Assembly: GCA_030037055.1 (NCBI GenBank)
Contig: JASHRZ010000516.1
Span: 1-5,089 of the forward strand
Direction: 5' to 3'
DNA: 5,089 nt
From: Alphaproteobacteria bacterium
GTDB taxonomy: Bacteria > Pseudomonadota > Alphaproteobacteria > ATCC43930 > CGMCC-115725
Positions within the stretch are counted from its first letter, which is position 1, and the number at the start of each line of letters is the position of its first letter. The position numbers and the translations under genes are program-made. The notes under the pieces are model-generated. The model had not been told where the DNA came from and did not search any database. It worked only from the letters and a program-made list of their open reading frames with translations. This document shows, in pieces, positions 1 through 5,089 of this stretch.

Positions 1-459
1 CAGGTCTATTTCGCTCCGGCCGACGACAAGGCCTATCGCGCGCTCGAGCGCGCCTTTGCCGATCTCACCGACAACGCCTCGGCTTCGAGCAAGACGCTGC
101 TGGTGCAGGCGCGCTTCGTCATCGTGCCGCGCGCCGCCCGGAACGTCGCCTGGTTCAGCTTCGCCCAGCTCTGCCGCGAGAAGCGGGGTCCCGGCGACTA
201 TCTCGCGCTGTGCCAGAATTTCCACACCTTCATCCTCGAGGCCGTGCCGCGCATGGGCCCGGACCAGCGCGACGAGGCCCTGCGCTTCAACATGTTCGTC
301 GACACGCTCTACGAGGCGCGGGGCAACCTCGTCTGCTCGGCCGAGGCGCCGCCGGCGCAGCTCTATGTCGCGGGCGACGGCGCCTTCGAGTTTCAGCGCA
401 CGGTCTCGCGTCTTATCGAGATGCAGAGCGAGGATTACATCGCCGGACGACGGGGGTAG
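1..459 (+). CDS. zapE: ZapE/AFG1-family ATPase, C-terminal part (5' end outside window)
   Basis: This is the last 152 codons of a gene that starts before the window; frame 1 is open from base 1 to a TAG stop at 457-459. ZapE (bacterial relative of yeast Afg1) is a P-loop AAA+-type ATPase that acts at the Z ring during division in E. coli; family members usually have about 360-400 residues. The fragment shows the family's C-terminal block: a VPRAARNVAWFSFAQLC strand-helix stretch (fragment residues 42-58), GDYLALCQNFHT (65-76), then RFNMFVDTLYE (95-105), CSAEAPP (112-118) and the GDGAFEFQRTVSRLIEMQS signature (125-143), ending a few residues later as usual. The Walker A and B motifs would lie upstream and cannot be checked. 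No frameshift is visible. The gene commonly precedes mdh in alphaproteobacteria, which supports the call. The symbol is by family; a cellular role in this organism is inferred. Confidence 0.9.
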   Translation, partial: QVYFAPADDKAYRALERAFADLTDNASASSKTLLVQARFVIVPRAARNVAWFSFAQLCREKRGPGDYLALCQNFHTFILEAVPRMGPDQRDEALRFNMFVDTLYEARGNLVCSAEAPPAQLYVAGDGAFEFQRTVSRLIEMQSEDYIAGRRG

Positions 460-531
460 CCGGGCGCAGAGATTTTGCGAAGTTGCTGCACAGATTCACC
501 GCCGAGATGCGGAGCCAACGCTGCATGGCGG

Positions 532-1713
<1,182 letters not shown>

Positions 1714-1718
1714 GCAGG

Positions 1719-1743
1719 GCCCGGCCTTTCGGGGATGCTGGGC
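1719..1743 (+). terminator. Possible hairpin just after mdh (weak terminator candidate)
   Basis: Five bases after the mdh stop, gcccggc (1719-1725) can pair with gctgggc (1737-1743) in a 7-bp stem with one G-U pair and an 11-base loop. No run of T follows (the next bases are gtgcgtaaacc), so it is not a textbook intrinsic terminator. It may stabilise the 3' end of the mdh message or mean nothing in such GC-rich DNA. Confidence 0.25.
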
Positions 1744-1766
1744 GTGCGTAAACCAGGCATGAACCA

Positions 1767-1795
1767 TTGCCGGGCTAGGTTTTCGGCCGCTAAAT
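1767..1795 (+). promoter_or_regulatory. Candidate housekeeping promoter upstream of sucA
   Basis: TTGCCG at 1767-1772 and CTAAAT at 1790-1795 are 17 bases apart. Alphaproteobacterial housekeeping promoters tend towards CTTGAC and CTATAT; the -10 element agrees at 5 of 6 positions and the -35 at its TTG core. It lies in the most AT-rich part of the gap, which raises its credibility. Transcription would start near 1801-1805 and leave a leader of about 70 bases ahead of the chosen sucA start. If real, sucA and sucB can be transcribed independently of mdh. Confidence 0.33.
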
Positions 1796-1817
1796 CCCAT
1801 CTTTAGGCTGCCGGCAC

Positions 1818-1861
1818 CGGTGGAAGGGGATGGATCGCCCCGCCCCGCCCGGTCTCCACCG
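1818..1861 (+). other. Foldable leader hairpin upstream of sucA
   Basis: A perfect 7-base inverted repeat, cggtgga (1818-1824) and tccaccg (1855-1861), brackets 30 bases. Inside, gggg (1826-1829) can pair with cccc (1838-1841). The structure ends 12 bases before the ATG at 1874, close enough to affect ribosome loading. It matches no riboswitch or leader class that I recognise, and short stems are common by chance at this GC content. Confidence 0.3.
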
Positions 1862-1873
1862 TCGGAACCCCTC

Positions 1874-4750
1874 ATGTCGCGACTGGACGAAGCCACTTTT
1901 CTCAACGGCGCCAACGCCACTTTCATCGCCGAGCTTTATGCCCGCTGGCTCGCGGATCCCGGCGCGGTCGATGCGAGCTGGCGCGGTTTCTTCGCCGAGC
2001 TGGCCGAGGAGGCGCCGGCGCTGCTCAAGGAGCTGGAGGGCCCCGGCTGGGGAAGAGAGCGCGGCCATGTCATCGCCAACGGCCATGACATCGTCGCGGC
2101 GGCGCCTGGCGGCAACGGCCGGGCGGCGCCGGAAGCGGCGGCGATGCCCGCGGCGGCGCCGCGGCAGCAGACGCTCGACGCGCTGCGCGCACTCTCGCTC
2201 ATCCGCGCCTATCGCGTGCGCGGCCATCTGCTCGCCGATCTCGACCCGCTCGGGCTGGTGCGACGGACCTCGCATCCCGATCTCGATCCCGCGACTTACG
2301 GCTTCATGGAGACGGATTACGACCGGCCGATCTTCGTCAACGGCGTGCTCGGCTTCGAGACCGCCAGCTTGCGCGAGATCCTCGTCGCGCTGAAAGCGAC
2401 CTATTGCGGCTCGGTCGGCGTCGAATACATGCATATGCAGGAACTCGAGCAGCGCCAATGGATCCAGGCGCGCATCGAGGTGCCGCGAAACCAGACCCAG
2501 TTCACCCGCCAGGGCAAGCGCGCCATCCTCGAGCGGCTGACCGCGGCGGAGATGCTCGAGCGCTTCCTCGACAAGCGCTATACCGGCACCAAGCGCTTCG
2601 GCCTCGAAGGCGGCGAGTCGCTGATCCCCGCATTGGAGCAAGTGATCAAGCGCGGCGGCCAGCTCGGCATGAAGGAGCTGGTGATCGGCATGCCGCATCG
2701 CGGCCGGCTCAACGTGTTGACCAATGTCATGGGCAAGCCCTTTGCCGCGCTCTTCTCGGAGTTCCAGGGCAACCCCGCCAACCCCGCCGACGTTCAGGGT
2801 TCGGGCGACGTCAAATACCATCTCGGCACCTCTACCGACCGCACCTTCGACGGCAACACGGTGCATCTGTCGCTGACCGCCAACCCCTCGCATCTCGAGG
2901 CGGTGAACCCGGTCGTCCTCGGCAAGGCGCGCGCCAAGCAGCGCCAGCGCGGCGACGCCAAACGCGACGAGGTGGTGGGACTGCTGATGCATGGCGACGC
3001 GGCCTTCGCCGGCCAGGGGCTGGTGCCGGAGTCGCTGGAGCTTTCCGAGCTCATGGGCTACCGCACCGGCGGCACCGCGCATTTCGTCGTCAACAACCAG
3101 ATCGGCTTCACCACGAGCCCCTCCTACGCCCGCTCGAGCCCCTACCCCTCCGATGTCGGCAAGATCACCCAGGCGCCGATCTTCCATGTCAACGGCGACG
3201 ATCCCGAGGCGGTGGTGCATGTCGCGCGCATCGCCATCGAGTTCCGCTACCGCTTCAAAAAGGACGTGATCGTCGACATCTTCTGCTATCGCCGCCACGG
3301 CCATAACGAGGCCGATGAGCCGGCCTTCACCCAGCCGATCATGTACCGCGCCATCGCCCAGCATCCGACGACGCGGCAGATCTACGCCAAGCGCCTCATC
3401 GCGGAAGGCGTCGTCACCGAGGCCGAGGCCGACGCGATGGCGAGCGACTTCATGGCCCATCTCGACAGCCAGTTCGAAGCGGCCAAAGGTTATCGGCCGA
3501 ACAAGGCCGATTGGCTCGAAGGCGCCTGGAGCGGCCTCAAGGTCGCCTCGGGCGATGCGCGCCGCGGCGAGACGGCGGTGCCGTCCGAGCTGTTGAAGGA
3601 GGTCGGCCAAGCGCTGGTCAGCGTGCCCGAAGCGTTCAATCTGAACCGCAAGATCGCGCGCCAGCTCGAGGCCAAGAAGAAGGCGATCGAGAGCGGCGAG
3701 GGCATCGATTGGGCGACCGGCGAGGCGCTCGCTTTAGGCACGCTCTGCGCGGAGGGCACCTTCGTGCGCTTCAGCGGCCAGGATTCCGGCCGCGGCACCT
3801 TCTCGCAGCGCCACGCCGTGCTGCTCGACCAGGAGACCGAGGAGCGCTACGTCCCGATCAACCATGTGCGCGCCGGCCAGGCGCCGTTCGAGATCATCGA
3901 CAGCCCCTTGTCCGAGGCGGCGGTGCTCGGCTTCGAATACGGCTACAGCCTCGCCGACCCGCATGCGCTGGTGCTGTGGGAGGCGCAGTTCGGCGATTTC
4001 GCCAACGGCGCGCAGGTCATCATCGACCAGTTCCTCAGCTCGGGCGAGGCGAAATGGCTGCGCATGTCCGGTCTCGTCCTGCTGCTGCCGCACGGCTATG
4101 AAGGGCAGGGGCCGGAGCATTCCTCGGCGCGGCTCGAACGCTTCCTCCAGCTCTGCGGCGAGGACAACCTCCAAATCTGCAATCTCACCACCGCGGCCAA
4201 CTACTTCCACGCGCTGCGCCGGCAAGTGCGCCGCGACTTCCGCAAGCCGCTGGTGATCATGACGCCGAAATCGCTGCTGCGGCATCCCGAAGTGGCGTCG
4301 AGCCTCGCCGAGATGGGGCCCGGCACCTTCTTCCGCCGCACCATCGACGAAGTCGACCCGCTGGTCGCCGACGACAAGGTGAACCGCGTCGTGCTGTGCT
4401 CGGGCAAGGTCTATTACGACCTGCGCCAGGCGCGGCGCGAGCGCAAGATCCGCGACGTCGCCATCGTCCGCGTCGAGCAGCTTTATCCCTTCCCGGCGAA
4501 GGCGCTGGCGGAATCAATCGGCCGCTACCGCCACGCCGATGTCGTCTGGTGCCAGGAGGAACCGCAGAACATGGGCGCCTGGACCTTCCTCGACCGGCGC
4601 CTCGAACAGGTGCTGATCGAGCTTGGCGGCAAGACGCGGCGGGCGCGCTATGTCGGAAGGCCCGAGGCGGCGGCGACCGCGACGGGCCTGCTGAAGCGGC
4701 ACAATGCCGAGCAGGCGAAGCTGGTGGACGAGGCGCTCTCGATCACCTGA
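1874..4750 (+). CDS. sucA: 2-oxoglutarate dehydrogenase E1 component (thiamine diphosphate-dependent)
   Basis: This 958-residue protein decarboxylates 2-oxoglutarate and transfers the succinyl group to the lipoyl domain of SucB in the cytoplasmic 2-oxoglutarate dehydrogenase complex. Domains in order: an N-terminal E2-contact segment with [16 protein letters not shown] (10-25) and WRGFF (36-40); an Ala/Pro-rich linker; RAYRVRGH (111-118); the dehydrogenase E1 domain with GMPHRGRLN (272-280, His275), GDVKYHLG (311-318, His316) and ANPSHLE (336-342, His340); the thiamine diphosphate/Mg site starting GDAAFAGQG (374-382) and closing with VVNNQIG (405-411); YRRHGHNE (472-479); then the transketolase-like pyrimidine domain with [15 protein letters not shown] (633-647), FEYGYS (687-692) and [12 protein letters not shown] (740-751); and the C-terminal domain with [11 protein letters not shown] (893-903). 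No active-site residue seems missing and no frameshift is seen. The frame stays open upstream to a GTG at 1820, but family alignment from memory favours [14 protein letters not shown], hence ATG 1874. Its ribosome site is weak (only GGA at 1864-1866). sucB follows after 29 bases. Confidence 0.97.
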   Translation: MSRLDEATFLNGANATFIAELYARWLADPGAVDASWRGFFAELAEEAPALLKELEGPGWGRERGHVIANGHDIVAAAPGGNGRAAPEAAAMPAAAPRQQTLDALRALSLIRAYRVRGHLLADLDPLGLVRRTSHPDLDPATYGFMETDYDRPIFVNGVLGFETASLREILVALKATYCGSVGVEYMHMQELEQRQWIQARIEVPRNQTQFTRQGKRAILERLTAAEMLERFLDKRYTGTKRFGLEGGESLIPALEQVIKRGGQLGMKELVIGMPHRGRLNVLTNVMGKPFAALFSEFQGNPANPADVQGSGDVKYHLGTSTDRTFDGNTVHLSLTANPSHLEAVNPVVLGKARAKQRQRGDAKRDEVVGLLMHGDAAFAGQGLVPESLELSELMGYRTGGTAHFVVNNQIGFTTSPSYARSSPYPSDVGKITQAPIFHVNGDDPEAVVHVARIAIEFRYRFKKDVIVDIFCYRRHGHNEADEPAFTQPIMYRAIAQHPTTRQIYAKRLIAEGVVTEAEADAMASDFMAHLDSQFEAAKGYRPNKADWLEGAWSGLKVASGDARRGETAVPSELLKEVGQALVSVPEAFNLNRKIARQLEAKKKAIESGEGIDWATGEALALGTLCAEGTFVRFSGQDSGRGTFSQRHAVLLDQETEERYVPINHVRAGQAPFEIIDSPLSEAAVLGFEYGYSLADPHALVLWEAQFGDFANGAQVIIDQFLSSGEAKWLRMSGLVLLLPHGYEGQGPEHSSARLERFLQLCGEDNLQICNLTTAANYFHALRRQVRRDFRKPLVIMTPKSLLRHPEVASSLAEMGPGTFFRRTIDEVDPLVADDKVNRVVLCSGKVYYDLRQARRERKIRDVAIVRVEQLYPFPAKALAESIGRYRHADVVWCQEEPQNMGAWTFLDRRLEQVLIELGGKTRRARYVGRPEAAATATGLLKRHNAEQAKLVDEALSIT

Positions 4751-4769
4751 ACGATCCGATCCGAAAAGC

Positions 4770-4779
4770 GGGGAAGAGG
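4770..4779 (+). promoter_or_regulatory. Ribosome binding site of sucB
   Basis: The purine run ggggaagagg lies directly before the ATG at 4780, with its GGGGA part 5 bases away. It is the strongest such site in the window, clearly better than the one before sucA, and it fixes the sucB start. It suggests that sucB is translated efficiently by its own initiation rather than by coupling to sucA. Confidence 0.7.
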
Positions 4780-5089
4780 ATGGCGACCGAAATCAAAGTG
4801 CCCGCGCTGGGCGAGTCCGTGACCGAGGCGACTGTGGCGCGCTGGCTCAAGAAGCTCGGCGACGCCGTCGCGATCGACGACCCGCTGGTCGAGCTCGAGA
4901 CCGACAAGGTGACGCTCGAAGTGAACGCGCCGGCCGCCGGCACGCTTTCCGAGATCGCCGTGCCCGAAGGCGCCAATGTCGCGGTCGGCGCGCTGCTCGG
5001 CCGCATCGGCGATGGCGCGGCAAGGCCGAAGCCCGCCGCCAAGCCGCAACCCGCGGCGCCAGCCGAGGCCAAGGCGCCGGCCGCGGCGG
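4780..5089 (+). CDS. sucB: 2-oxoglutarate dehydrogenase E2 component (dihydrolipoyl succinyltransferase), N-terminal part
   Basis: The first 103 codons of a gene that runs off the right edge; E2o proteins usually have about 400-430 residues. The enzyme forms the core of the 2-oxoglutarate dehydrogenase complex and moves the succinyl group from E1 to coenzyme A. The visible part is a complete lipoyl domain (about residues 2-78): [19 protein letters not shown] (6-24) is characteristic of E2o, and the lipoyl-carrying Lys43 sits in ETDKVTLEV (40-48). From about residue 80 the sequence becomes an Ala/Pro/Lys-rich flexible linker, as expected between lipoyl and E1/E3-binding domains. The peripheral-subunit-binding domain and the catalytic acyltransferase domain lie outside the window. 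It is 29 bases after sucA, in the same direction, and certainly in its operon. The E3 gene lpd is often found downstream in this class, but that cannot be seen here. Confidence 0.96.
   Translation, partial: MATEIKVPALGESVTEATVARWLKKLGDAVAIDDPLVELETDKVTLEVNAPAAGTLSEIAVPEGANVAVGALLGRIGDGAARPKPAAKPQPAAPAEAKAPAAA

Noticed and set aside
2404..3306. + strand frame of 300 codons inside sucA
   Set aside because: It is an Arg-rich out-of-frame reading of sucA with no motif; the in-frame protein is continuous across this region.
1790..3610. Long open frame on the - strand (606 codons) opposite sucA
   Set aside because: It is a shadow of sucA. In GC-rich genes the antisense frame lacks stops, and its translation is a His/Asp/Ala/Arg/Gly-rich string with no recognisable motif, while the + strand shows the full E1 motif set.
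1874..4750. Possibility of a frameshift, fusion or broken sucA
   Set aside because: The N-terminal, E1, pyrimidine-domain and C-terminal motifs occur in order in one frame at expected spacing, and the length of 958 residues is in the family range.

Overview
This window looks like a stretch of a GC-rich alphaproteobacterial chromosome, most likely Hyphomicrobiales (Rhizobiales). The evidence is the strongly GC-biased third codon positions, the gene order zapE / mdh / sucA / sucB, which is typical of that class, and a palindromic intergenic repeat of a style I recall from genomes such as Bradyrhizobium, Rhodopseudomonas and Methylobacterium. Genus cannot be decided from this sequence.

Layout, all on the + strand: (1) 1-459, the last 152 codons of a ZapE/AFG1-family ATPase. 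(2) 460-747, a 288-base gap with no credible gene. It holds a two-armed inverted repeat (532-665) and a weak candidate promoter ahead of mdh. (3) 748-1713, a complete NAD-dependent malate dehydrogenase. (4) 1714-1873, a 160-base gap with a possible hairpin after mdh, a candidate promoter and a foldable leader. (5) 1874-4750, a complete sucA, the E1 subunit of 2-oxoglutarate dehydrogenase. (6) 4780 to the window edge, the first 103 codons of sucB, the E2 subunit, cut off in its linker after the lipoyl domain.

The genes serve the TCA cycle. SucA decarboxylates 2-oxoglutarate and passes the succinyl group to the lipoyl arm of SucB, which makes succinyl-CoA. Malate dehydrogenase closes the cycle by making oxaloacetate. 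sucA and sucB are 29 bases apart with a clear ribosome binding site between them and are surely co-transcribed. ZapE is a cell-division or mitochondrial-type AAA+ protein with no obvious metabolic link, though it often neighbours mdh in this class.

The most notable point is an absence. In many alphaproteobacteria sucC and sucD (succinyl-CoA synthetase) lie between mdh and sucA, but here only 160 bases separate them. I see no previously undescribed system in this window. It is core metabolism, with modest points of interest in the two intergenic gaps.
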